64,000 nucleotides of DNA from a virus: IMG/VR virus record IMGVR_UViG_3300009181_004605, positions 1-64,000 of that record; one strand, written 5' to 3'. The notes beneath the pieces are model-generated. The model saw only the letters and a program-made list of their open reading frames with translations. It made no database searches and was not told the DNA's origin. Of the stretch, positions 15,005 to 23,941 are shown in pieces. Numbering within the stretch: the first letter of the stretch is position 1; each line of letters opens with the position of its first letter. The translations under genes and the position numbers were made by a program.

Positions 15005-16033
15005 ATGAAAAAATTAATCAATGCATACAACAGTTGGGATCCGTTGGAGGAGGTTGTTGTCGGACGAGCATATTCTCCGGAATACTTTGACTTCATTGAC
15101 AATGCACAAGTTCGCAATCAGTTACAACAGATACTGAACGAAACTGCAGAAGATCTCGACGCACTTAGCAAAGTTATTGAATCACATGGTGCGATTGTAC
15201 GTCGACCAACTTTACCCAACATAGATAAATTCCAGCAATGGCAGATTAACGATAACGGAGCACCATTACCGCCATTAACTCCGCGTGATTGGCAAATCAC
15301 ACTTGGACAGAAACTATTACGTGTATTATCAATAGCCGAACTGGATGAGATATGTAATGATTTTGGGGATCAAGTTATAAATCCCCACCGTACTCAATGG
15401 GACGAATCATGTATTCTCAACGGAGCCAGTGCCAGTTGCATAGTTCGTGTAGGACGTGATGTGTTTTTTGATAACAGTGATTATTTGCAGCCCAATCAAA
15501 CACGTTGGATTGTTGATAATGTGTTAGGACCCGAATATCGTATCCACGAAGCCATTACAGACGGGCATGGTGATGCTGTGTTTGCTATACTTAAACCTGG
15601 TGTGATACTGTCAAGCAAACATGATTTTCATATTAATCTTGCACATGATTTTCCCGGGTGGGACGTACTTAAACTTTGGGATAGTTCAATATGGGCCGCT
15701 ATGGAAGTTGGCAAGTTTAAGTATGATGCTGATCCCGGAGCATGGTATGTACAAGGACAAACACCAACTCCAGATTTTACAGAATTTGTTAACACATATC
15801 TTACTAAGTGGACAGGTTTTGTTGCCGAGACAGTATTTGATGTTAATTGTCTTGTGCTTGACGAACAACATGTTATATTCAGCGCATATAATAAATCGGT
15901 ATTTGATTTCTGTCAGCAGCATAAAATTGAACCCATTATATGTGAACTACGGCATAGTTATTTTTGGGACGGTGGAATAAGTTGTTGCACACAGGATCTG
16001 CGTCGGCGTGGTGGTATGGAAACCTATCTATGA
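15005..16033 (+). CDS. Amidinotransferase (glycine amidinotransferase-like)
   Basis: This 342-residue enzyme of the guanidino-group modifying superfamily starts at 15005 behind AGGAT. The N-terminal NAYNSWDPLEEVVVGRA (7-22), the catalytic-type His188 in DGHGD (186-190) and the C-terminal WDGGISCCTQDLRRRG (321-336) match arginine:glycine amidinotransferases. Aligning on the DLRRRG end places the nucleophile at Cys327. Such enzymes move an amidino group from arginine to an amine, so a product carrying a guanidino group is likely. The acceptor could be an amino sugar made by the DegT enzyme (inference). Its stop overlaps the start of the radical SAM gene (ATGA). Confidence 0.88.
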   Translation: MKKLINAYNSWDPLEEVVVGRAYSPEYFDFIDNAQVRNQLQQILNETAEDLDALSKVIESHGAIVRRPTLPNIDKFQQWQINDNGAPLPPLTPRDWQITLGQKLLRVLSIAELDEICNDFGDQVINPHRTQWDESCILNGASASCIVRVGRDVFFDNSDYLQPNQTRWIVDNVLGPEYRIHEAITDGHGDAVFAILKPGVILSSKHDFHINLAHDFPGWDVLKLWDSSIWAAMEVGKFKYDADPGAWYVQGQTPTPDFTEFVNTYLTKWTGFVAETVFDVNCLVLDEQHVIFSAYNKSVFDFCQQHKIEPIICELRHSYFWDGGISCCTQDLRRRGGMETYL

Positions 16034-17310
16034 ACAATCTCGACGAAATATATCAAGAACTAGGCTCTGATATATGTCTATGTCCTTTTTTAGGAGCATT
16101 TTATCAAACCAATAATGTAATACCCGATACTGTTCCTACTATGCCAAATAGCGTTAGGCCATGTAGTATTGTTATGTCCGAGGATCGGCATAAATGGGAT
16201 ATAATCAATGATAGTATCACCGATGCTAGAAATACAGATGCATGGAAAAACATGCGTAAAGATTTTATACAAGGTAATTTTCATAAGATTAACGACTGTA
16301 GAGCTTGCAGTCATAATGAACAGGTGGGTGCAACGAGCCCACGGCAACAAAATAATCAATTTTTAGGAAATTTCTTAACAATTGATATTGTTGATCACAT
16401 TAAGACAATTATTGCAAATGATTATATTGTCAATGATATTGTAACATTAGATTATTACCCCAGCAATTACTGTAACTATTCATGTATTATGTGTGCTGGT
16501 GGTGCAAGTAGCAAACGACAAATATTCGAAGTTACTGTATTAAATCAAAAAACAAAAATTATCCTAAATTCTACCGATCCAGATTTTTTCAATATATTAG
16601 AAAAAGTTCAGATTATTAATTTTACCGGCGGCGAAACTGTATTGCAACCACAAGTACATGATATTATAGATTATCTTATTGAACGTGGACTTAGTAAGAA
16701 TATAATGATTACCTTGCTAACTAATGCCAGCAGTAGTCCACAAGAGTTGGATGAGAAATTTAAACAATTTAAGAAAGTTATTTACAATGTAAGTATCGAT
16801 GGTATTGGCAATGTGATTGAATATCAACGTCGTGGATGTAATTGGAAAACTGTTGAGAAACATAGCTTGGAATTGATGCATCATCCATATATTTCTACTG
16901 TGGTTAACTATGTACTAACCGCTGTTAATGTTCTTAGTGCGATGGATTTTGTTAATTGGGCTTATGATAATAATTTTGGTCCAAAGAATTCTGGAGCAAA
17001 TGGCGGCAGCTTTATAAACATAAGCCCGGTGTTTCGTGTAGATCATCTTGGACAAGGTGTGCTACCTCCAGCACTTAGAGAATTAGCATTGCATAGACTA
17101 TATGCAGGTAAACAACGATTTGATAATCAAACTGGATTTATGGAAAATTATTATAGAGGACTAGTAGATAAGATAATCGGTGTAATTGATTCTACTGCAC
17201 ATCAACCAGAATTTATACCATTATTTGTCAATCATATACGCAAGGAAGATTCAGTGTCAAAAAAACATTTGATAGATGTTGTTCCTGAATGGGCGCCGTG
17301 GTTTAGTTAA
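16030..17310 (+). CDS. Radical SAM protein with N-terminal twitch domain (plus-strand copy)
   Basis: This 426-residue protein is one of six related radical SAM proteins in the window and the only one on the plus strand. The N-terminus has the cysteine pattern of a twitch/SPASM-type auxiliary cluster site (CLCPF near 16, PCS near 45, CRAC near 90-93). The radical SAM core motif CxxxCxxC follows at Cys148, Cys152 and Cys155, with NFTGGET (about residue 200) as the SAM-binding GGE-type motif. The start is the ATG overlapping the amidinotransferase stop. Unlike the minus-strand copies it has RPCSI instead of the RPCC type. The substrate is unknown; the neighbours suggest a sugar, peptide or other metabolite. 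Confidence 0.88.
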   Translation: MNNLDEIYQELGSDICLCPFLGAFYQTNNVIPDTVPTMPNSVRPCSIVMSEDRHKWDIINDSITDARNTDAWKNMRKDFIQGNFHKINDCRACSHNEQVGATSPRQQNNQFLGNFLTIDIVDHIKTIIANDYIVNDIVTLDYYPSNYCNYSCIMCAGGASSKRQIFEVTVLNQKTKIILNSTDPDFFNILEKVQIINFTGGETVLQPQVHDIIDYLIERGLSKNIMITLLTNASSSPQELDEKFKQFKKVIYNVSIDGIGNVIEYQRRGCNWKTVEKHSLELMHHPYISTVVNYVLTAVNVLSAMDFVNWAYDNNFGPKNSGANGGSFINISPVFRVDHLGQGVLPPALRELALHRLYAGKQRFDNQTGFMENYYRGLVDKIIGVIDSTAHQPEFIPLFVNHIRKEDSVSKKHLIDVVPEWAPWFS

Positions 17311-18076
17311 TATCGCGATCAAGAATATGATTAAACATTATATTCTCTACTTGTGCAAGTCGTTGCGTTTTGTTTGCTTCCCCTAAAATAACTATAACAT
17401 ATTGTTGTTTCTTGTTTTGTACCAGCAATGCCACACACCATCCAGCAGGATTAGTAAACCCAGTCTTGCTAATTAGAATATTATCAAACTCTATCAACAC
17501 CGGTCGATTAGTATTGTTTATATCTATGCTACGAATTTTCTTTCCATAATGAGCATCTATTAATGCCTGCTTCTTTGTGCTCGTACTTGTTATTAACTCG
17601 TATTTGGCCGCTTCCTTCAACAATATTCCAATCTCGCCAGCTGTGGATATGTTTGCACTACTTAACCCACTGGGATCATTGAATCGAGTCTGTGTCATGC
17701 CCAATGCTGTTGCTTTAGTGTTCATTGCTTTTATAAATGCTTTTCGACCACCAGGATAGTTTGCAGCCAATGTTTCTGCTGCGGCATTATCGGATCGTAT
17801 TAACATAGCACTGAATAAATCTTCTCGACTGTAGTGAGTAAGTGGCAAGCGACTCTTTGTCACACGAGATAGTTTTAACTGTTGAACCATACTGGGATTC
17901 TGATCGATAGCTATTATTGCTGTCATTAGCTTAGTCAGACTTGCGATAGGTCGAGTGCTATTTACATCGTTACCAATTATTATCGTATCTGTGGTTTCGT
18001 TATAAACCCAAATGCTGGGTTTCTTAGCTGCATGGGCTGACATTGAAAAAAACAACAAGATAATAAGAAATTTCAT
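17303..18076 (-). CDS. S11-family D-alanyl-D-alanine peptidase, secreted
   Basis: This 257-residue protein has a signal peptide (cleavage after AHA, about residue 16) and all three motifs of a penicillin-binding D,D-peptidase: SLTK at 46-49 with the catalytic Ser46, SDN at 95-97 and KTG at 204-206. The size matches the PBP7-type D,D-endopeptidases, which lack the C-terminal domain of PBP5. In a phage it could trim cell-wall cross-links for lysis, virion entry or envelope remodelling. It is the last gene of the minus-strand modification operon, beginning one base after the carbamoyltransferase gene ends, and overlaps the convergent radical SAM gene by 8 bases. Confidence 0.92.
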   Translation of the reverse strand: MKFLIILLFFSMSAHAAKKPSIWVYNETTDTIIIGNDVNSTRPIASLTKLMTAIIAIDQNPSMVQQLKLSRVTKSRLPLTHYSREDLFSAMLIRSDNAAAETLAANYPGGRKAFIKAMNTKATALGMTQTRFNDPSGLSSANISTAGEIGILLKEAAKYELITSTSTKKQALIDAHYGKKIRSIDINNTNRPVLIEFDNILISKTGFTNPAGWCVALLVQNKKQQYVIVILGEANKTQRLAQVENIMFNHILDRDIN

Positions 18077-18077
18077 T

Positions 18078-19007
18078 TTAACTTGGCCAAGCTATTCGTG
18101 TATCGGCTAATAACAATGCTGCACCAATCGCACTAGAACTATCACCAGGCACAGGTAATCCCCATACATTATCCCACAGTGGTAATATGTGTTGTCTAGC
18201 TTTGCTATTCATCGCACACCCGCCCATGTATACCAAGTTGCGCTCACCGGTTAGTTCTAGTGCTTTATACATTACCCAGATTACTTGCTCTTCAAATACT
18301 CGTTGTACCGCAGTGGCGATGTCGTAACGATCATGGCTTGATGATATTTTATGAGGCCAATTATAAACACCACGATGTAAATTATATCGTGCTTGCATTG
18401 GAGATTTGAAATAATCGGCTACAGTTTCATAATATCTACTGTATGCACCATGATCGCTATCAAGTTGTAATAAATGTTCTTCTCCCAATGGTTTGTATCC
18501 TATTAGTTTAGTAAATGCAGAATAGAATAATCCAAGACTATTTGGGTAACTAACACTCCATAATTTTGTAAGCGTCTTGCCGGTGCCTTTCCAAATTGAT
18601 GCTGATTCCCATTCACCTATTGCATCCAATACTACAATAGCTGCACTGTCAAATGTTGATGTATAGAATCCGGCTGCTGCATGAGTCTTATGATGAGAAA
18701 AATATTTTATTGGAATCGACGGTATGGGTAATTTTTCTAAATATACACTAGGAAGTACTTGACTATCAAATGCATCGGCATATTGTCCGGCATATAATTG
18801 ACGAAACTTTTTAATCAGTGGGCGTTCATACCACGCTATCTGATCTGGTTTACCATGAGCAAGAACATCATATATCAATGGCTTACATAATAGTTCATCG
18901 CCGGAATAGGTATAGTTTCGTGACTGTGCCCAAAATGCTAATTTATCATCCTTAATCACGGCGATACTTGCATCATGATTAAGAGCTGTAATACCCCAGG
19001 TTATCAT
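18078..19007 (-). CDS. Carbamoyltransferase, N-terminal (Kae1-like) domain only
   Basis: This 309-residue protein matches the N-terminal catalytic half of NodU/CmcH-type O-carbamoyltransferases: GITALNHDASIAVI (about 5-18), the metal and carbamoyl-adenylate site HHKTHA (105-110), VLDAIGEWES (about 126-135), MGGCAMNS near residue 260 and GDSSSAIGAALL near the end. Family members are usually about 550-600 residues and have a second C-terminal domain that is missing here, with a normal stop codon and tight junction to the next gene. It may work with a separate partner or be a domain-only form. It would add carbamoyl groups to hydroxyls, for example on a sugar. The start overlaps the stop of the 33-residue gene. 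Confidence 0.82.
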   Translation of the reverse strand: MITWGITALNHDASIAVIKDDKLAFWAQSRNYTYSGDELLCKPLIYDVLAHGKPDQIAWYERPLIKKFRQLYAGQYADAFDSQVLPSVYLEKLPIPSIPIKYFSHHKTHAAAGFYTSTFDSAAIVVLDAIGEWESASIWKGTGKTLTKLWSVSYPNSLGLFYSAFTKLIGYKPLGEEHLLQLDSDHGAYSRYYETVADYFKSPMQARYNLHRGVYNWPHKISSSHDRYDIATAVQRVFEEQVIWVMYKALELTGERNLVYMGGCAMNSKARQHILPLWDNVWGLPVPGDSSSAIGAALLLADTRIAWPS

Positions 19008-19105
19008 TTATAAATGAATGGATCTCGTTTGCGCAACTCTTTAAGTTTACGCCGATAGCGTATCTCAAGTCGCATACGCTGATATAACTTTTTTAGCCAG
19101 TTCAT
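19004..19105 (-). CDS. 33-residue basic protein, conserved-looking
   Basis: This short gene encodes a 33-residue basic helical peptide beginning MNWLKKLYQRMRLEIRYRRK and ending KRDPFIYK. It is well supported despite its size. A perfect AAGGAG lies 6 bases upstream (19112-19117). Its start overlaps the stop of the upstream gene as ATGA, and its own stop overlaps the carbamoyltransferase start as ATGA. Small phage proteins ending in RDPFIYK are, as I recall, seen in T4-like cyanophages. The function is unknown; an amphipathic membrane or RNA-binding helix is possible. Confidence 0.82.
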   Translation of the reverse strand: MNWLKKLYQRMRLEIRYRRKLKELRKRDPFIYK

Positions 19106-20187
19106 CCCATTCTCCTTTGATAATCGTAGCCCGGTTTTAGCTTGGCAATCTGTTGTTGTTTATAGTCACTGTCAGTCCAACAGTAATCAAACACTTGATT
19201 AGTACCATTTACTTCTATCTTATATATATCTAGATGTGCAGACAACATATTCCATATAGATTGAAAATCAGTAGTTCCAAAACTCTGTTGCAATTGCACT
19301 TGCCCTATAGGTAAATACCCAAGACTTAGTGAAACATCTGTTATGTCTTGTCCATTGTTTTGTAGCCAGATGCGAAATTGATCTTGTTCTTCATCATGCC
19401 AGGCACATGCACTATTATACACAATATCATTGCCCCATTCAACATCAAATTCTCCAGAATAATATTTAAGATGTGTGATTGCATCACATACTGTATTGGT
19501 TAAAACAGGTGCATGTTCGTCACGAAACACTTCAAACAAGGTTTTTCCTATCTGAGTCCAATGCATGTATACCCCACCAAACACACGGTCGTATCCATTA
19601 GAGTTAAACAGTTGTCTATGTTCATCGGTAAGTGTATACCTATCGGCTGTAATCCAAGTTGTGATTTGACTTGGACGTACCCAATTTGGAGCCGTTACTG
19701 CTTTTCTTCTGCTTAGAATAAGAGACTCTAATTCATGACATATATTGTTTAATTGACGTATAGCATACTTAACATCATAGTCGGCGTGTTTATACCAGTT
19801 ACTAATGTCTGATACTGTTCCTTGCAGTATTTCGAAATGATTATGTAATTCGTTAAACAACATATGATTGGGCCCATTCTCAGCCCAATCAGTTGCTAAT
19901 ACTGTATCTGGAGTAATAGTTAAATCAATATGGTATCCATCTAAGCCATTATTGACTGTGGCAATATGTTGTGTAATCTCATTGCATAGATATTCCACGG
20001 TGCGAGCTGTTTGTGGAAATCCAAGGAAACAATAATTTTTCTCTAAAGGTTTAGCTGATTGTAATAATTTTTCAAGAGCTGATATCCAGTCTTGTCCAAG
20101 CTTATGATCAAATGATTGTATAACATAGTCAAGTTGATCGGCATGATTTAATGGGTTGCGTAGAACTATACGTACATTAGATTCCAT
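19102..20187 (-). CDS. Unknown protein of the modification operon, 361 residues
   Basis: The start at 20187 (MESNVRIVLRNPLNHADQL) is chosen because an AGGTGG sequence precedes it and it overlaps the upstream radical SAM gene by only 11 bases; an in-frame ATG at 20229 would overlap more. The protein is mixed alpha/beta with a helical first half, an aromatic segment GGVYMHWTQIGKTLFEVFRDE near the middle and a C-terminal strand-rich part. I recognise no catalytic motif. Its place between a radical SAM gene and the 33-residue gene suggests a role in the same pathway, perhaps as substrate carrier, scaffold or an unrecognised transferase. Nothing in it settles this. Confidence 0.7.
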   Translation of the reverse strand: MESNVRIVLRNPLNHADQLDYVIQSFDHKLGQDWISALEKLLQSAKPLEKNYCFLGFPQTARTVEYLCNEITQHIATVNNGLDGYHIDLTITPDTVLATDWAENGPNHMLFNELHNHFEILQGTVSDISNWYKHADYDVKYAIRQLNNICHELESLILSRRKAVTAPNWVRPSQITTWITADRYTLTDEHRQLFNSNGYDRVFGGVYMHWTQIGKTLFEVFRDEHAPVLTNTVCDAITHLKYYSGEFDVEWGNDIVYNSACAWHDEEQDQFRIWLQNNGQDITDVSLSLGYLPIGQVQLQQSFGTTDFQSIWNMLSAHLDIYKIEVNGTNQVFDYCWTDSDYKQQQIAKLKPGYDYQRRMG

Positions 20188-21457
20188 TCCACCACCTAGA
20201 AACATCTGATCTGGCGGCAAGTATATCATTCATTGTGATGTTATGTGTACGTATACTTTCTAATTTTAGTATGCGTGTCTTACCTCTACGTAGTCCATCT
20301 GCATAAGCATCTGGCCATTGTTCCTCAAAGGTAGGACGTTGTTTAAGTTGTAGTAACACATCTGATAATGCTCCGGAGATTTGTGGAACAAGTTCATCAA
20401 TCCATGCATTTAATATATTACGCGGTAATGCAAGTGGACTCATTACAATGTCCGAAGTAAAACTGAATATAACTTTAGCCAACACATCAACACCGAGTTG
20501 TTTAGCTAACTTGTCAATCGCAATAACTTCAAACATACCTGGTAAGGTCAGTGTAAAATCTATACGTAATTGTCTTGGATGTTTTGCATATGGTAGCCCA
20601 AGTTTAAAATTATCCAACCATTCATTATAATTTAACCCGGTGCGTATGTATTCACCAATAGCGCCAGTGCCATCAAGACTGGCACATATTTGCCAATCAC
20701 GTAAATGTGCAAGTATATCTTTGTATAAATTAGTACCACCATAACCGACTTTACTAAGATTAGTATTGTACCGGGCATAAACGTTCTTACCATCGCCAAG
20801 CTCAATGATACGTTTCATATATCGCCAGTGTTGCTCATACATAAGTGGTTCACCACCCACCCAATAAATCTCTTCTACTCTATGTTCTTCAACTGCTTGT
20901 GAAAATTCAGCTTCTATTTGTGTGTCTTGAAATTGTGTTATCTGTTTTTTAACCATAGGACGCATCCAATTGTTTTTTGGATTGGACCAATCGACCATAT
21001 TATTTTGACGTTGTTCTATTTCCCAACTACTCGACAGCATATCACCACACATACGACATTTAAAGTTACAGAGATTGCTAAATCTATAATCCCAACTTAC
21101 TGGTAACATTGTGGTTGCACCATCGGCATTGGTTGTGCTAGATATTTTATCATATTTGTGTTTAAACAATTGCCAAAAGTATGTACGATATACATCCGTA
21201 TTCAATAGTTTTTCATTGCATACTTCGCATTCTGGCAATGTTTCTCCAGCTATCATCCTCCGTCTAACAGACTGCATATGAGCACTATTCCAATGTTCCT
21301 CCAAAGTGATTGGAATATACTTGCCGGATCCAGCTTTTGTGTCGATATATTGTTTAAAATTTTGTGCAGGTTCACGACTTGCACAGCACATCCTACGTTC
21401 GCCTTGTGGAGAAAGATATGTGTGAGTCCATGGTGCTAGACAAAGTGTATTAGACAT
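20177..21457 (-). CDS. Radical SAM protein with N-terminal twitch domain (copy 2)
   Basis: This 426-residue protein has an N-terminal CLAPW (6-10), MCC (23-25) and CEVC (77-80) cysteine set typical of twitch/SPASM auxiliary cluster domains placed before the core. The radical SAM cluster is at Cys130, Cys134 and Cys137 (CNFKCRMC), and WVGGEPLM (about 198-205) is the SAM-binding motif. This order, twitch then core, is the opposite of usual SPASM proteins. Substrates of such phage proteins are unknown. It overlaps the preceding gene by 8 bases and the next by 11. Confidence 0.9.
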   Translation of the reverse strand: MSNTLCLAPWTHTYLSPQGERRMCCASREPAQNFKQYIDTKAGSGKYIPITLEEHWNSAHMQSVRRRMIAGETLPECEVCNEKLLNTDVYRTYFWQLFKHKYDKISSTTNADGATTMLPVSWDYRFSNLCNFKCRMCGDMLSSSWEIEQRQNNMVDWSNPKNNWMRPMVKKQITQFQDTQIEAEFSQAVEEHRVEEIYWVGGEPLMYEQHWRYMKRIIELGDGKNVYARYNTNLSKVGYGGTNLYKDILAHLRDWQICASLDGTGAIGEYIRTGLNYNEWLDNFKLGLPYAKHPRQLRIDFTLTLPGMFEVIAIDKLAKQLGVDVLAKVIFSFTSDIVMSPLALPRNILNAWIDELVPQISGALSDVLLQLKQRPTFEEQWPDAYADGLRRGKTRILKLESIRTHNITMNDILAARSDVSRWWNGI

Positions 21458-22658
21458 AGTTGACTAACTTAGCAAACTCGGGCTCAACAATAGATAAATG
21501 TTGCGAACGTTTACGATCAAGATCAGCAATCCTCATACGCATGATCGCTCCATCTGTACTTGCGCCCTTATTCATAAATTCTGCAATTAATTTAAATTCT
21601 GCTGATACTTTTTCTAAAACGTCGGCATTAATTAATCTATCAGTTATAACACTCTTGGCTGTATCCGGCAATGATGCAACACTAAAGTACCAGGCATCAT
21701 GCATGATATTCCAATATATGTAATCAAAATGTTGCTTAACAATCCATTGTGCTACAGTTTCTAGATAATACACATTAAACACATTTACCGTACAGCAGAC
21801 CTGTAATCGTATATTTTTACATCGTTTGCGTAGTTCTCTAAATTTTTGTATGTTATCGCATACTTCTGACCATACAGCATTACTACGTTGATATTCAAAT
21901 CTCTCTGCAACATCATCAATGCTAAATGCAATCTCTACTAATTTAAAATGCTGCCAAATATTTTCAGCATTGCTAGGCCATTGTGTGCCATTTGTATTGT
22001 AGTGGATTTCAATAGTACCTGCTAGCCCTTGATCAACAAGCCGTTGCAGCATATCAAAATGCTCACGGATCATGAATGGTTCACCACCAGTAAATTCAAT
22101 ATATCGTATTTGTTCGGATACCTGTGCTATTTCTTGCCAGAAACCTGGATTTTCACGTGGCCAAGCACCAGCACGTAACATAGTAAAGTGATGATTATTT
22201 TTTGAATCTTCTCCGACTGGCAAATTTTTTAGTTCTTCAACTGCAAATGTGCTTGAACTCCAACTACCACATATACGACATTTTAGATTACAGATATTTC
22301 CTAGCTTGAGATCTAAGAATACCAATGGTTTTGCATCAGCCGTCCAGCTTTGGTCTGGCAGCATGTGTTTTAGTCTATCCAATGTATGCATACGCTTGCT
22401 TGTACGACCACCACGTTCTTCATTCCAACATTTTCTGCAAGTTTTTGGCTGTTTGCCATCAAGAAATTCTTGACGAAGATCCCGCATATGAACGCTGTCT
22501 TGTATATTTTGAAATCCTGCTTGATGCAAATCAAATTTATTACCAGCATCATCTACTATTTCATCATCAGCAAGACAGCATGGTCTCACTGTGCCAATTG
22601 GGCTGGTCTCAAGGCTAACCCAGGGCAATACACAGAACTTATCGTGTGGGATATTCAT
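21450..22658 (-). CDS. Radical SAM protein with N-terminal twitch domain (copy 3)
   Basis: The start at 22658 is taken because its ATG overlaps the upstream stop as ATGA; longer versions only read into the preceding gene. The 402-residue protein begins MNIPHDKFCVLPWVSLETSP and carries PCC (27-28) and CRKC (74-77). The core motif is CNLKCRIC at 123-130, and FTGGEPFM (about 189-196) follows. The IEIHYNTNGTQWP strand matches the radical SAM barrel. It belongs to the same paralogue group as the copies at 20177 and 22655. Confidence 0.9.
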   Translation of the reverse strand: MNIPHDKFCVLPWVSLETSPIGTVRPCCLADDEIVDDAGNKFDLHQAGFQNIQDSVHMRDLRQEFLDGKQPKTCRKCWNEERGGRTSKRMHTLDRLKHMLPDQSWTADAKPLVFLDLKLGNICNLKCRICGSWSSSTFAVEELKNLPVGEDSKNNHHFTMLRAGAWPRENPGFWQEIAQVSEQIRYIEFTGGEPFMIREHFDMLQRLVDQGLAGTIEIHYNTNGTQWPSNAENIWQHFKLVEIAFSIDDVAERFEYQRSNAVWSEVCDNIQKFRELRKRCKNIRLQVCCTVNVFNVYYLETVAQWIVKQHFDYIYWNIMHDAWYFSVASLPDTAKSVITDRLINADVLEKVSAEFKLIAEFMNKGASTDGAIMRMRIADLDRKRSQHLSIVEPEFAKLVNYV

Positions 22659-23941
22659 ATTAATGCAGCCAATTCTGGAATAACATCTAGTATATTTTCG
22701 CATCGTATATAATCAAGCTCACTAGTTTTAGCCCAGAATGTATCGATTAATTTTGTATTATCGGTTTTATTCATAAAGGTAATAGCACTTTCAAATCCAA
22801 CAGTTGCTCTATGTAGTGTGTCCAACGGGCGCAGCCATTCTAAATGTTTTTCAAATTTTTGTTGTATCTGTTCTTTATATTCTTTAGTTGCGATATCAAT
22901 TCTAAAATGCATTGGATCTTGTAAGATATTTACATTCAAATCTTGCGGGTATATCAATCCCTTATCAATCCAATCTTTATGAAAATCAGGCAGGTGCAAT
23001 GCATTCATGATGCTAAGTGTTGGTGAGATATAAAAGTCTACATCAGGACAGATTTCTATCATACTTCTACGATTTTCTTCTACAACTTTCCACACGGTAC
23101 CTTTACGAATATATTCAGCACGCGGGCCCATAGCATCTAAGCTGGCTCCAACAGCGACATGTTCAAACTTTTTCCAATAATCAAATACACTACGATTTTT
23201 TAGTTTCACTTGTGTAAAGTTTGTATTGTATATCAGTCTTACATCAAAGCGTTTACGACGTTCTAATTCTTCAAGGATAAGATAATGTTCTTCCATCATT
23301 AATGGTTCGCCACCGGCAAAATATATTTGCTCTACATGATCGATATGTTCTATTAGCTGTTCCCACATATCGGTTTCATGTTGCCCGGCGTAGTTTAATG
23401 CCGTGTTTTTAATCGCCCATTCGGGTCCAGCAATTTTGACTTGATCTTGATACCATTGACTTGAAAATATAGATCCACAGCTACGGCAACGGAGATTGCA
23501 TAAGTTGCTAAATCGTATATCCCAATATGTCATGGCAAATTCATCCACATGCCCGGTGTCTGTAGTATCGTCAATTCGATCAATTTGATGTCCGTGATGC
23601 TTGTTAGCACTTTTACGTCCACTGAAAAATCCAGATTGTTCTTGCTCGTAACAACGACCACATGCCACATTGGTATTTTCAGACAACATATCTACTCTAA
23701 GTTTCTTTTGTGGTTCACTATTCCATATTTCTTTAAGTGTATTGGTTTTACAATTACCAACGGGATAGTTCATTTCTGAATGGCAACATGGATAAGCTTC
23801 GCCGGTGGGATAGGCATGTAGGTGAATCCAAGGATAGATGCAAAATGTTTTTGATTCTGAAAGCAAGAACTGTTTCTTTTTGTCAAGATCGGCTAATTGG
23901 ATCTTAACTGGATCGGTGCTGCTATAATTATATGCTGTCAT
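22655..23941 (-). CDS. Radical SAM protein with N-terminal twitch domain (copy 4)
   Basis: This 428-residue protein has an extra N-terminal helix (about 25 residues, LADLDKKKQFLLSESK) before the twitch domain: CIYPW (34-38), PCC (51-53) and CGRC (94-97). The core cluster is at Cys148, Cys152 and Cys155, and YFAGGEPLMM is the SAM-binding motif. The C-terminus ends with ENILDVIPELAAL, a type of ending also seen in the plus-strand copy (HLIDVVPEWAPWF) and in NLLEWYDSI of the 23928 copy, and may be a shared C-terminal helix. It overlaps both neighbours. Confidence 0.9.
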   Translation of the reverse strand: MTAYNYSSTDPVKIQLADLDKKKQFLLSESKTFCIYPWIHLHAYPTGEAYPCCHSEMNYPVGNCKTNTLKEIWNSEPQKKLRVDMLSENTNVACGRCYEQEQSGFFSGRKSANKHHGHQIDRIDDTTDTGHVDEFAMTYWDIRFSNLCNLRCRSCGSIFSSQWYQDQVKIAGPEWAIKNTALNYAGQHETDMWEQLIEHIDHVEQIYFAGGEPLMMEEHYLILEELERRKRFDVRLIYNTNFTQVKLKNRSVFDYWKKFEHVAVGASLDAMGPRAEYIRKGTVWKVVEENRRSMIEICPDVDFYISPTLSIMNALHLPDFHKDWIDKGLIYPQDLNVNILQDPMHFRIDIATKEYKEQIQQKFEKHLEWLRPLDTLHRATVGFESAITFMNKTDNTKLIDTFWAKTSELDYIRCENILDVIPELAALI

